From: Microthyrium microscopicum
Taxonomy: Eukaryota > Ascomycota > Dothideomycetes > Microthyriales > Microthyriaceae
Assembly (NCBI GenBank): GCA_010405405.1
Contig: MU004238.1
Span: forward strand, 1,440,374-1,504,373
Direction: 5' to 3'
DNA length: 64,000 nt
In this document: one piece after another, positions 44,501-56,363 of the stretch
How positions within the stretch are numbered: the stretch's first letter is position 1
Layout of the letters: each line of letters begins with the position of its first letter
Translations under genes and position numbers: made by a program
The notes under the pieces: generated by a model
The model's database searches: none
What the model was told of the DNA's origin: nothing
Seen by the model: the letters and a program-made list of their open reading frames with translations, nothing else

Positions 44501-45196
44501 GCCAAGCGGAGAAGACAGGCCAAAGAGGCCAAGCAACGTGGTGAGAGTATGGGTATGAGTATGGAACTTGACCCACCCAAGTCCGCTGTAGACCGGGAGA
44601 CATCCGCACAACCTGAGGAGGCCAAAAGTGGCGAGGACGAAAAGACCCCCGAAAAAGAAGAGGCTATAACCAAGCGGAAACAAGAAAAGGAGAAGGTTGG
44701 CTATGAACTTGACAACATGTCCCGAGTGCTACCAGCTCAACTCAAATATATCAGCTTCCCTGGCGAGCGGTATGTACCCGTCAAAAAGGTAAAAATCTCC
44801 TACAATTTAGAAACTGTCTGATGCTAACAACGTCTCTAGCCAACCGGTGGTGTGATATTACTCAACGACACTACTCCCTCCGAAAAGAAGTCCCTCCTTG
44901 AACTAAAAGTTAAGAAGACTGCAGTCAAGGCCGCTCCAGAAATGCCAACCAACCGCGGCAACGCACTCTCCAACCTGTTTGGTGACCGTGCCGGTCGACG
45001 TGACATGCCTCTCTCGGCGTTACTCGGCGTAAACGATGACCCACCAGAGTACTCCTCAACTGACCGAGCCACTGAACGACCAACCTCCAGCAGTCAGCCC
45101 CCGCGAAGCGCGGCGGCAGATGAAGATGGCAGTGGTGAAGCTGATCTTCCAGAGGACTTTGAGTACATTAGCGACGATGCCATGGAGGAAGATTAG
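41502..45196 (+). CDS. RPN2: 26S proteasome regulatory subunit RPN2
   Basis: Largest non-ATPase subunit of the 19S base; scaffolds the ATPase ring and docks the ubiquitin receptor Rpn13. 1156 residues; exons 41502-41641, 41763-41932, 41985-44788 and 44840-45196. The N-terminal helical rod starts VRLTSAAGLVGFLSEPDP. The toroid of proteasome/cyclosome repeats lies at about 430-790 with GVIHRGN, GGSLYALGLIYTNHG, GALGLGVAGMGTGSE, AVGLAMGLVMLGTGN, GLALGMALVMYA and GIMTIALAYCGTGS. A charged Lys/Glu insert (about 930-980) precedes the C-terminal beta domain. The extreme C-terminus, LPEDFEYISDDAMEED, resembles the PFEYIDD-type peptide known to bind Rpn13. Splice phases all hold. Introns are about 50 nt except the first (121 nt). 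Confidence 0.96.
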
Positions 45197-45421
45197 TAGG
45201 ATCATTGTCGTCGTCAGCGTGGCTCGCGTCACCACTCCAATCCCTAACCACACAATCCTTCCCATATCCAGTTTTTAGTATTACGGAGCACAGGGTCTAG
45301 TGTAGGCATGGCATTATAGTAGAAATCCGGCAGGCGTAAACGGCCGCGATATCAGTGTAATATATCAGTTTATTCATTTTTGCATCTATACTTTCCCTGC
45401 CTCTTGATTCCTTGCCGTGCC

Positions 45422-46199
45422 TTACAGGTTCGTCGGCGTCCAACCCTTGCCATCTGTAATCCACACCTCCCGCTCCCCCTTTACACCTTCTTCATACACC
45501 TTCCAGTACGTCTTTGCGATATTAGCTGGTGAAAATATCTCGCTCTCGGGCTTCACGAGTCCATGCACGATGATCGCGCATACGTGTATCCCTTCTGGCG
45601 CGAGCTTTTGCGCCAGCGACATGGTTAGATTGTGCTGTGAGGCTTTACTCTGGGCCAGCGAGAAGAAGGGATGGTATGGTGTCTTGTAAAGCCCGCCGCT
45701 CGTTACAATTAGTGCAGGTGAGCGACCTTCTTCCTTGGCTAGACTCGCTAATTGTGGTGCAAGGATTTTAGCAGCTGTATAGAGTCCTAGCGTCGTCACC
45801 TATCGTCCTCTTTATTAGTTCAGCTAGCGAGAGTTGTGAGAATGTGAATTCTACCTTATAATCACTCAACACACGCTCCTCATCAACTTCAAATAGCCCG
45901 CTTTTGCCTGTTCGCGCCGCATTGTAGATGACTACTTCCGGGGCCCCAAAATCGTTCTTGATGGATTCCAGGGCGGTCGTGAGACTGGCTGTGTCTGCGA
46001 GGTCTGCTGGGTAGGCTTTCACGGTTACTTGTTTGCCTGCGTGTTCTGCGGCTGCTTGGACGCTGGAGACGTCGGTTGAGAGACGCGAGGCTGTGCGGGC
46101 TACGAGGGCGATGTGGGTGAATGTGGAGCTGGCGAAGTGGGAGGCGACGCCGACGCCGATGCCGGGTCCGGAGCCGAGGACTATTAGGAGGCGGGTCAT
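45422..46199 (-). CDS. Short-chain dehydrogenase/reductase-like protein lacking the catalytic Tyr
   Basis: 240 residues in two exons (46199-45855 and 45799-45422; intron 55 nt). The Rossmann nucleotide motif is present near the N-terminus (LIVLGSGPGIGVGVASHF), followed by the Arg of ALVARTASRL, which suggests NADP(H). The NAG-like motif reads YNAARTGK. At the active site TSGGLYKTPYHPFFSLAQSKASQ the Ser and Lys are present. The position four residues before Lys is Leu, not Tyr, so standard SDR proton transfer is not expected. The same fungal SDR subgroup seems often to show this. No substrate can be assigned and no biosynthetic cluster surrounds it. Confidence 0.8.
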
Positions 46200-46742
46200 T
46201 GTGGTGGTGAGAGAGATTTGGTGTTGCGGACGTGAGAGGCCAGTTTGGTGTTGAGTGGTGATGATGAAGGTGGATGGAGTTGGTGGTTTGGGACGTTGGG
46301 GAATGGAGGGAGGGGAAGTATACTGAAGAGCTATATCAGATGTAGTATTCTAACCGGTTTACTACTAGTATGATTTATTATCAAAGCTTTCAGAGCTTAT
46401 ATCCAGAGCACGGAGACGGTTTGTTCAAAAGCTCACCCTAGTAAGCTATAGTTGCGAGCTGGAGTTGATATTGAGCTTTCATACCTCGGCTCAGGGGATG
46501 GATGTTTACCCCTGAGTGCAAACATCATTTATAAACATTGTGGATTTGGAGACTAACTACGTTGTGTTTATATCTATACACAGAATAGGTAAAATAGCAC
46601 AAAGAGTGCTCTATACTCTACTATAAATTTCCAAGATACCCAAAACGCCAATGTATGTCCAATCCATGCGATGCTATATTGTACTGACCCTCTGCTACGT
46701 CTCCAAACATAAGAAAACAAGTTGTCGAAGTAAGCTGGCGCT
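46200..46742. other. Intergenic region, SDR promoter and ABC-transporter 3' flank
   Basis: About 540 bases between tandem minus-strand genes; A/T-rich at 46340-46620. No gene seen. Confidence 0.5.
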
Positions 46743-49700
46743 TTAGCGTCTCTCCACAAGCAAGAAATGCATTGCTGCGTAGGCGAGGAGAATGAAGCTG
46801 GCGCAAAAGATACCAAGACTGGTCGCGTCGATGGCTTTGTTATTGTTGTTGAAACCAAAAGAGCTGAGGATAGCGGCGCCAGGAACTTCAATGTCAAGAC
46901 CGTATTTATGGTCAATGAGTCGAAGTGGGCTGACTTCGTTGACGATAAGACCTTCGAAGCCGTAGTGGAAGATTGAAAGCTGAAATGAGATTAGTATGCG
47001 AAATGACAGTATATTTGACTTTGACTTACGTGCTGTAGCCATAAGGCTGCCTTTGGGATGGTATCATGATTGAGTAGGAACCCAGAGAACAGCAAGGAGA
47101 ACAGCATGACCAGACTGCCAATGAGGTTTGCAACTGCGCCGTTGCTGAAGATGATGCCAATAAACAGGCAGATGGCAGCTGCTGCAAGGTTGAAGAGAAC
47201 CAGGAAGAGAATAAAATAGGAAAATTGAGGCCAACTGGGAATAAGGCCAGTCATAGGATAAACGATTGCACCCATGATTAGTGGTGGCATGAGTCGAAGA
47301 GGTATAATGTCAAAGATAACCTTGGCGGCGAAATAGGACACGGGTGAGTAGTATCCCTTGGCTCTTTCTCTCATGAACAAAAGTCTTTCGTTTGCAAACA
47401 CCGTCAACGAGGTTAGCGTACTGAACCCGAAAAGCGCAAGCAGGAAGAAGAACAGTCCAAGTCGGTTCTGGAAACCTTTGATGTCGTCTGTAAGGTTGAA
47501 GAAGAGGAACCCTAGGAAAACGGCGAGAACGATAGCGATAGCGTAATGGGTAAGCATGAGCATAGGATTCCGGTATAAGTTGCGCCACGTTCTTACGGAT
47601 AAGATACGGAATTGGCCAAGCAAGCCAAGTCTGGTGAAGCCCTTGACTTTGGAGTTGTTACCATTAGTAACAATGTCTGGGTTTGGATTGCCATTGGCAG
47701 TATTTGCCGATGTGATGGCGTTTTCCATATCTTCCAGTATAGTGGAGGAGACCTGAGAGCCACGATACTTGGCTATCAAGATGTCGAGATCTGTGCCTGT
47801 GGTATCATCGGCTAATGGTGGAGTAGCATCTGGGTCGTCAAGATTGAAACCTGGAGGAGCTCCACGTTGAGTCTGCAGGCGAAGCCATTGTTGGTGATCA
47901 TCCGGAAGAGAAACTTCGTCATCAGTTCGAGATGCAGTTGATGCTGGTACTCCCGAGTTCTTCCTTCGAGAGAACAACTGTCTTTCTTGTTGTTGTCGTA
48001 CCGAAAGTTTCCGTTTAGTACTAGGTCGCAAAAGCGGTTCTCGATCTGCTGGGCTGCCAATCGAATCACCGTCTATGTTAGAGGCACTGCGTATAGATTT
48101 CACAGCCATGGTACTGCTCGCTCTTGTCATGTGCTCTGCAGGATTGTAAAGCGACCCTGAATCCTCTATCGGATCTCTAGGTGTTCCAGCATGCATAGTT
48201 AAATCGACCAGATAATCGGCAATGTTGAAGCCAGGTGGACATGAGAAGCCGATACTATCGAAATATTGTTGACAGCTGGAAAATGGACCGGAATAAACAA
48301 CATGGCCTTGAGCTAGAAGCACAAGTTGGTCAAATAAGGCGACAATGTTTGATCTTGGCTGATGGATTGTCATGACCACTGTCCGGTTGTAATTCTTGAC
48401 GAGGTTTACGAGACATTCAACCACATTGAATGCGTTGTAAGAATCTAGTCCACTGGTGGGTTCGTCGAGGAAGAGAATGCTAGGGCTTGTGACAAGCTCG
48501 CAGGCAATACCAACACGACGTTTTTCGCCGCCAGATATGCCCCGGCCACTACCTTCCTCGGAGCCTATGAGTTGGTGACGAATATGATGAATGCCAAGTT
48601 GTCTCTCCACGTCGTCAACACGTTGCATCTTGGCTGATATTCCCATATCCTTTGGCAGCCGAAGCATAGCACTATCGACGATCGTTTCGTGAACAGTCAA
48701 TGTTGGGAGCAGAGTGTCGTCCTGATCGACAAATCCAATAACTTTGCGAAAGTCGTCGTCTGCGATCGTCTCTCCGTTAATGAAGAACTCTCCGTACGTA
48801 GTGCCTCGCTTGTTTTTCCTGGCCAATACATCAAGGAAGGTCGTCTTGCCCGCTCCTGATGCTCCCATGATGGCCATAAGCTCTCCAGGATGTACGACAC
48901 CTTGAATATCATGAATAATTTCTTTTCCTTTTAAATTATAGGCAACGTCTCGGAAGGCCAGAGATGCGGGTTTATGATCCAGCATGAGTTTTCCAGCTTC
49001 ATCGTCGTCCTCGTCTGGAAGATGAATAGGTCCCCAGGATTGTCGTCTTGAGAAGTAGTAAACCAGAAGGACTACTGCCACGATGAACAAGGCGCATCCA
49101 GCAATAATTCCTGCTATCAATGGAGTGTTGATTGTCTTGACTGGCCTCTCATGGCCTGGCACTTCTGACTCATGAATGCATTCCCCAGCATTGCACTGCA
49201 GGAATATCTTCTTGTCGCCGAAAACGGATGAGATAAGATCATTCATTGCGGGTTCGGAGAACTCGCTGCCATCATCGCTCGCGCCTCCTTCAGACATTAT
49301 GGTGGTGAAACTGGCAGGTCCCTTGATCTCTTCCTCTAGAAAGTCTCCGAGATCAATGCTTCCATTTTCACCGCATAACATCCTGCCCGGGACACATCGA
49401 CAGTTTATTTTTTCGCATTCATAAGAAGTTTTGTTGCTATAATCGTCCAGGAGTTCGACACCAGCTGTACAGTTGGTCAGTCCACAATAAAAAGATTCCC
49501 TTTGGTCGACCCAGAATTGAAAGTTGCAGGTTTCGTCCATAGCATCACAAGAAAATGTGACCTGGGGCTTCTGGCCTTTGAGCTGGTCCAAGATCTGCTT
49601 GTTCGTGACATCGCATTGCTGGTAGTTTTGACGTACTACCATACCACCAGTATAACACAAGCCGCCTTCGCCACCAGGAACGAGCGCATTGCAGACGTTG

Positions 49701-50071
49701 TTGGATGTGCACATGTTGCAATTAATACCATCCCATCCATCATCGCAGTCGCAACTATCGCCCTTCCTCGGAGGTCTGTCTTTCCCACCGGCTAGGGAGC
49801 CGCAAAGAGGATCTGTGCAATCCTCGCCTCCCCAACCAGCAGGGCAGGAGCACCGTCCAGTGGCGGCGGTACAGTTTGCAAATTGATGGCATCTGAAGTC
49901 GGCAAGATTGCAGTTGAAGCATGGTGGGCAATCGTCCGGCCGTTCGGCGAATATGGAAAGGGCTGGATCGAAGCCGGACGATTGATAGACGTTATGAGAC
50001 TGGTAGGCATCGGCGATAGCAGCAGAAGCTATCACGATAGCTGCTGAGAGCAGCGCTTTGGCGTTCCGCAT
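46743..50071 (-). CDS. ABCG-family half transporter with cysteine-rich lumenal ectodomain (ADP1-like)
   Basis: Large White/ABCG-type half transporter, 1092 residues; exons 50071-47030 and 46979-46743 (intron 50 nt). A signal peptide ([18 protein letters not shown]) leads a Cys-rich EGF-like ectodomain (about 45-190; [24 protein letters not shown]). More paired cysteines and one membrane anchor follow ([23 protein letters not shown]). The ATPase domain has Walker [13 protein letters not shown] signature SGGEKRR and Walker [14 protein letters not shown] long polar linker comes before the C-terminal six-helix ABC2 domain. This architecture matches yeast Adp1, whose substrate is unknown. The start is the ATG at 50071; the longer frame upstream is leader. 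It is divergent from the pseudouridine synthase. Confidence 0.93.
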
Positions 50072-50525
50072 GGTGAGAGGGATAGAACGAATGCAAAGCG
50101 GTCTCAGCACATGGTGAGAAGAGACAAGAGAATGAACAGAAGGAACAAGAAGGAAAACGTGCTCTTCAAGTGCTTGTGTCGTGGTGGTGTTTGGAGCTCT
50201 TGAAGCATGGGAAGCATGGGAGGCCTGGATGTAGGCTTCGTGGCCAATCACAGACTACACGTTCGCATCATCACTACCCGTCGACCAGACGGAAGCTACA
50301 GCGTCAGTGCTCAATGCCAAGACGCTAAGACAAATCTGATCTGTAAATCTACATTTCCAGATGCGATTTTTGGAGGATGCAAGGAAACATCGTCGACCGA
50401 GACTGAACAATTTTTCCACTCGAATTGCGCCGAAGACACTCTACACCAACAGATCCTATCCACTGGCGCCGCTTTCTCGAGTCTTGGGCCCTCTGGCCCG
50501 TCGTGGCCTCCAAACTATTGCAGTC
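50072..50525. promoter_or_regulatory. Divergent promoter: ADP1-like transporter and pseudouridine synthase
   Basis: About 450 bases. The minus strand near 50072-50160 is CT-rich (leader of the transporter). The plus-strand frame of the pseudouridine synthase is open from an upstream ATG at 50361, so part of this stretch may be coding for a mitochondrial presequence. Confidence 0.5.
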
Positions 50526-52097
50526 ATGGAAGTTCAACCCGCGAGACCTGTCGCAAAAATATTCCCACAGTCTGTTGTCAGTGAAAACTCGGAAGAACAG
50601 AAAGAGCTCGCAGTCAAAAAGGCCAGGAGCATAGCGAGATCCAAAGGCGAGATACCTGATGACGATGAAGTTCTCGTAACTCCTGTCAATGATCCATGGC
50701 CACGGCCTTACTACCTCGAGCATGGGCTGCGACGGGTGCGACCTTATTTCTTCACATATAATACATACTGCAAAGGGCGATGGAGAGATAGGCCATTGCT
50801 GGAAATATTTGCAAGTGAGTTCAGGGATCGCTCCATCGACTATTATGTACGTAGTCAAATAAAATCTTTGCTCTTGAAGATGGCTTCCATGAATCTAACC
50901 AAAGGTGTAACATTGTAGAAAAGTGCCATTGAGAGCGGAAACATCACAATCAACGGAAAGCAAGTTGCGCCTAAAGATCTCGTACGAAATGGCGATGTTG
51001 TTACTCATACCATCCATCGTCACGAACCACCTGTAACCCCAAAAGCCATTGGGATAGTTCACGAAGACGAAGACCTTATGATAATCGACAAGCCCGCCGG
51101 AGTCCCGGTTCATCCAGCTGGCAGATACAACTTCAATTCACTTATTGAGATTCTACGCGCTCAAAGAGGCTACCAATTCAATCCACTTCCCTGCCACAGA
51201 CTGGACCGATTGACCAGCGGTATCATGTTTATTGGCAAACATGGCAAAGCTGCAGAGAAAATGGGCAATCAACTGAAGGACAGAACTATCAAGAAGGAAT
51301 ACGTCGCCCGAGTAGTTGGCGAATTTCCAGAAGGCGACATAATATGTGAAAAGCCTGTCCTCCAAATCAGCCCAAAATTAGGCCTCAATGCCGTTCGAGC
51401 AAATGGAAAGGAAGCACGCACAGTGTTCAAGCGCCTGGCATACTATCCTCCAAAAGAAGACCAAAAGGAAGTTTCCAATACCAACGGCGCAACATCCGAC
51501 GACCCAGAGTCATTACTTCAACACGCCGATGGCACCCCCTGGAAACGCTTCAAAGGCTACTCCATAGTCCGCTGCATGCCCCTGACAGGTCGCACCCACC
51601 AAATCCGCGTACATCTACAATTTCTCGGCCACCCTATAGCCAACGATCCTATCTACAGCAACCAGCGTGTCTTTGGACCTGCTCTCGGTCGTGGAACTGA
51701 GGACAGCCAGGATGACGAAACTATCATGCAGCGTCTTGAGCGCATGGGCAAAGATGAAGTGGCTGATGCCGTCGCCTATCATGACGAGATGGTCGATAAG
51801 TACCATGAACGGCGCGCAGAGAAGATGACGGGTGAGACGTGTGACCTGTGCGATACGCCGCTATACAGTGATCCGGGTCCACATGAGCTGGGGATCTATC
51901 TGCATGCGAAGCGGTATGCGTGCGATGAGGATAGTTGGTCGTATGAGACTCAGCTACCGGACTGGGCGCTACCACCAGATGGGTACGACGGGCCGGTCGA
52001 ATGTACGCCGGACACAGATCCGATGGCGGTGGATCTAGCGAAGCTAAGTCTGGAGAAGTCGGAAGAAGTAGCAGAGCCTGTGGCACCAAAAGCATAG
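50526..52097 (+). CDS. RluA-family tRNA pseudouridine synthase (RIB2/PUS9-like)
   Basis: Converts uridine to pseudouridine in tRNA; yeast Rib2 and Pus9 modify U32 in cytoplasmic and mitochondrial tRNA respectively. 499 residues from the ATG at 50526, exons 50526-50846 and 50919-52097. An S4-like RNA-binding segment spans the junction (SAIESGNITINGKQVAP..LVRNGDVV). The catalytic motif is LPCHRLDRLTSGIMF with the nucleophilic Asp. Conserved later are KEYVARVVGEF and LTGRTHQIRVHLQFLGHPIANDPIY. The C-terminus has a small CxxC pair (CDLCDTPLY). An in-frame ATG at 50361 adds 55 residues rich in Arg (RRPRLNNFSTRIAPKTLYTN), resembling a mitochondrial presequence. One gene could thus supply both compartments (inference). 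Confidence 0.9.
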
Positions 52098-52161
52098 GGA
52101 GTTTATATGAAGCTTTTAGACTCCAGAGCTAACCACTGTTACAAACTATCGACTCACAGAC

Positions 52162-53392
52162 TCATTTCACCGTGACAGGAGCACCATTCTGTTCGCCAGA
52201 TTTGAACATAGCCTCCAGTAAAATCAAATCTTTGAGAGCTTCATCTGCCGTTTGTCGCGCATCGAGCTTGCTCGCTTTTAGTCCTGCCGCCCACTCCTTG
52301 ATTTCAGCCGCTACACCGCTAACGCGATCAAATTTCTTCTCCTCAGCAGCAGTAGACCCGGGCTTTCGAAACTTGCAGGAGGCGCCCTCTACGACAATGG
52401 AACCCTTCTCAAAGGCAAGTTGGTAAGTGTTTTCCCGTGGGAAGGTGGTGCCAAAGGAGACGGAAAATGTCCCTGATACACCAGCCTTGGTCTTCAACGT
52501 GGCATTGAGTGTGTCGATAGGTGGAAGGTGTTCTTGAAGCTGCGCTGTGAACGCAGAAGCTGTCGCAACCGTGTTATCCTTCTCGCCCAAAAGAAAGCGG
52601 GTGGCAGCAACATAATGAACACCACCATCTAGCAAGAATCCTCCCTGATAACCCGGGTGCTTGCGCCAAGGTGTGTCTTCAACACAGTCAGCAATCTATG
52701 AAGTCCGCGAGCCGATCGAACGTACTAAAGTATTTGCCATCATCGCCTGTGAAGCTATGGACTCTCACCTGAAACTGAAGTAATCGTCCCAGACTTTTAG
52801 CCAGATCCGCAGCGTAGATGAACTCGGGCCAGAAGCGACCATTCTCTGCCACTCCCCAGGTGACTTTGCTCGAATCGATCTCTTTTCCATACCAGTCGAC
52901 GAGCTCCTGGGCTTCCTTGACGTCTTTCGCAATGGGTTTCTCCGAGAGCACATGTTTCCCAGCTTTTAATGCCTTTCGAATGATCTCGGGCTGTACCAAA
53001 ATTGGCAAGCTAACCTGTCAGTCAGCTTCTTTGACAGACAGTAAAAGGGGTAAGAAACTTACGCGATGACAACTCCATGCACATCACTGCGAGCTAAAAG
53101 ATCATCAAGCCTCTTTCCGGCCCCAGAATCGTCGCTATACAGATCAACGTCGTCACCAGCTTCCAGTGACTTTGCCGACTTGAGGCTTCGAGAGTAAATT
53201 GCAACGAGCTTTAGATCTGAGCCGGCTTTGATGGCTGGCTATTCCGGTTTTAGAATCAACACATTCTTTTCGAAACTAATGTTCGTACCAGGTGCTCTTC
53301 TTTGGCGAAGATTCCTGGGGATGTCAGCCTCAATCATCGGGTCTCGTAAAATTACACTTACCTCCTCCTAGGATTGCAATGCCGAACGTCAT
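52162..53392 (-). CDS. Gfo/Idh/MocA-family NAD(P)-dependent oxidoreductase
   Basis: Sugar- or dihydrodiol-dehydrogenase-like protein of 343 residues in five exons: 53392-53362, 53314-53289 (26 nt), 53238-53063, 53009-52726 and 52676-52162. The Rossmann start MTFGIAILGGGIF is split by the first intron. The family motif GKHVLSEKPIAKDVKEAQEL carries the catalytic-site Lys in EKP. The substrate domain has WGVAENGRFWPEF and PGYQGGFLLDGGVHYVAA, with the conserved D-x-x-x-H pair. It ends GAPVTVK. Substrate unknown. The many small exons are unlike its neighbours but all junctions are GT-AG and in phase. Confidence 0.88.
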
Positions 53393-53873
53393 TTTCGAAA
53401 ATAATCGATAATGTGTCAAATATACCCTCTGAGTACCAAGTTCTACTGATAAATGCAACAGGTAAATCTTTCAGATAGAATTTATGCAAAATGTCGCCAT
53501 CACTTTGCGGCCCCGCTGAGGGGGCAATGGCTACCTCGTTCGCTCACGAACTTGATCCACTGAAAGCTTCTTGCAAAGTCGACCATTCCAACGGCTAGAG
53601 GCGGTGTATCTGTTGAGCTTCCTGATATATCGCCCGAATTATATCGCACTGAACATTAGCGTTGCTGGTTACTGGATGGGTCAACAGCCAGCAATAAGAG
53701 GTTGACGAGAAGTCTCTGTCTATTTTCTTTGCAATTGCTTCTTGGAACATTTCGAAAGGCACATACTCCTGGAAATATCAAAGTCATGATGGGTAGCCAT
53801 CGCGGGCTTATTTTCCCATGACTCCTGTCACCTTCTGGACAGGACAACGCGATCTTCTCGGGATATATTCACA
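53393..53873. promoter_or_regulatory. Divergent promoter: oxidoreductase and F-box-like gene
   Basis: About 480 bases between outward-facing starts. No gene seen; a 63-codon frame at 53656-53847 is taken as chance. Confidence 0.45.
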
Positions 53874-55445
53874 ATGCATCGCCTATTCTCAATCACGGAG
53901 ATGGTTACCGCCATTCTTACGGTCGACAGTTCTAGGAACGACTTACTCCAAAGCTGTCTCCAAGTCAATCGTTTGTTCTCTCACGAAGCCGTCCGGATCT
54001 TGTGGCGCAGATGTGGAGCCGGATTTCCTGTTACTCATTCAGGCAGAGATCCTACGGCCCTTGATCTGGCTAAAATCGCTGCCTACGATATGTTACGTGC
54101 TCAGTACTATGCCGACTGTATTTACGAGCTTCGATTCGCTCCCAATGAAGAGGTCCGGTCATGGCAAGAAGAAGTACGATTCTACAAATTCTTAACGAAC
54201 CTGCGATTCCCTGCTCTCAAATCTTTTGCGATCGAAACCTGCGATGTTTCTTATCTAGAACCGAGAAACGAACTGAATCACTTTCTTCTCCAATGGCTTG
54301 AGCTGTCCTGGGATGTGGAAGATAGCCCGAACCTGAAGGCTTTTCACATGGTTTTAAAGGAAACATTTCCTTCAGATGGCATAGAAAACTCTGTGTGGTT
54401 CGTCAAATTTGCCCCAATCTTGTCGTCACTTTCTGTTGAGCTTTTGAATGACCACTGGTCGCTAGCCTTGCTGAAAGCCTTAGCTGCTCTTCCTGCATTA
54501 CGCAAGCTTCAGGGCGGGAAATTGAGCTCAGAGCTGCTGAGTGATTTGTCCAAGGGATTTCCAGTTCTAGAAGATCTGGCTACAACATACTCAGGCTCAT
54601 TCGAAAGCCTAACGTCATTGTTCCCACAGGTTTCAGTGTTAACGCTAGAACTTTCGGACCCCATTCACACAGGGCTGGAAAAGCTGGGTGGTCTTTCAGT
54701 TCTGACATCCATGTACGATGATTGCTTACCCAACTCCCTGATTCATGCAAGAGCCGAGTGTAGTGGAGAGAAAAGGAGGTAGGCACAATGCGGTCGCATT
54801 GTCGGTCAATCTTCTTCTTCAATCCATCGGCTCTTCAATACCGTATTAAAGCAGGTGCTAACTGACAGTAGAGATCTCACATATGCTATGCGTGGTATCA
54901 TCTCAGGACCAGAATTACTTGCATTGGCCCACGGATGCCCCCATATCAGAACCGTCAACCTACCTTCAGCTGGTATGCTCATGGCAGATGAGCCTTGCCC
55001 TCAGGGCCAATGTATCGATGATACAACAATAGACGAATTCGCACGCGCTTTGCCAAAGATTGAGACATTCTCTTTTGGGCTTGAAAATCGCTCCGCACTT
55101 ACTCATCAGTCCGTCATTTCGCTCGCACGTCATTGTCCAGAGTTGGGCTTCTTCCATATCACGGCCAACATCTGCATACCTGATTTAATTCAAGGTTTAG
55201 AAGAAGTTTCAGAGAAAATTTCGGCTGCACCATTGCCATCCGTCACATTCATGGGCTTCTATCTGATTGACGACAATCCGCACTTATATGGCGACATAGC
55301 CTCACTTGCCCGCCGATTATGCAGACTAGCGCCTATTCTTTGCGAGTTGTCAATCACGGATGGAAGTGAAAATGATGATGAATTCAGGGTGGAGGTTGAG
55401 GCGATAGCCGGCCCATGGAATCAACGTGATGATACTCAGGATTGA
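53874..55445 (+). CDS. F-box/LRR-like protein
   Basis: 493 residues, two exons (53874-54778, 54869-55445; intron 90 nt with a GCTAACTGACAG end). The N-terminus (MHRLFSITEMVTAILTVDSS...DLLQSCLQVNRLFSHEAVRILWRRC) has the helix spacing and terminal ILW-R of fungal F-box domains, although the usual LP pair is not clear. The rest is Leu-rich in loose repeats (ALKSFAIETC, LSSLSVELL, LPALRKLQGG, LEDLATTY, VSVLTLEL, IRTVNLPSAG, IETFSFGL, LGFFHITANI, LCELSITDG). Such proteins often serve as SCF adaptors with unknown targets. Members of this group are numerous and variable in Pezizomycotina. Confidence 0.7.
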
Positions 55446-56363
55446 GATACCAAGCGGAAAGCGAAGTTCGAAGCACATAGAATGCAAGAGAACGGAAGTC
55501 GATGGGAAAAGAAATATATAGACTATTGATTGTGGGGTGGTTGGGCACAAATACTCCCATGGTTCTGTGCATGGTAGAGCTGATAACCTCACAAGCACAA
55601 TAATGGAACACACGAGGTCACTGTTCACTGGAAGAGCAGTCAGTGAATGGGGCTCGTCAAGACCACAATCAGTCTAAAAACAGGCTCCTGGACTTACCAC
55701 AACAATGACGACAACGACTTCAGTCGATCTCAGAGCATTCAGCTGCGAATTGATTGAAAGAAGCATTAGTCTCAGATATTGAAGAGAGAGAACATCATTT
55801 CTCATTCAAAGATCATAGGAATCACAAGTCATTCAGTTTCCCGATTAGATTTCACATCACAGCAAGCACAATATCAAGCACGGAACAGACGGCATCTCCG
55901 TAGGCGCGAGCAGTCTTGATCAACTAGCAAACACCTGGAGAGACCTACTATAGAGAAAGGCTTATAGCTGGAGACATTATCAAAACCTTGGACGTGGCAT
56001 AGCTCGTTGCTAAACCGACATCTCCTGATCATCATCCTTAGGTGTCAAGATGTAATACGATATCGTCAAAAGCTCGCGTGGCTAAAGAAGGCTTCAGACG
56101 ATTTAGTTACTGGTTGTGCTAAATAGTATGAAAGCCTGGAAATCTGGGTGTCTATCTCCGTAAAAGCTCATGTGCCAAATCAATATTCTCGTAACTGCTA
56201 TAAGCGGGTAAATAAAAGCGACGAGTGAGATCATATATGTAATGCTTCTCAAAGCTATCTTTGCGACGATTAACGAATTTAAGCAAATCAAACTTTCTCC
56301 CAACTACCTGTCAAGATTTTTACAAACTATAGCATCTTGACGAGCCTTTATATCTCAGCCAAG
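55446..56363. other. Intergenic region between F-box-like and EthD genes
   Basis: About 920 bases with no supported gene. Minus-strand frames at 55350-55628 and 56103-56303 are hydrophobic but arise in A/T-rich sequence and lack any other support. Confidence 0.45.

Noticed and set aside
56103-56303. 66-codon hydrophobic minus-strand frame
   Set aside because: Arises from A/T-rich intergenic DNA; a single hydrophobic stretch without homology or promoter context is not enough.
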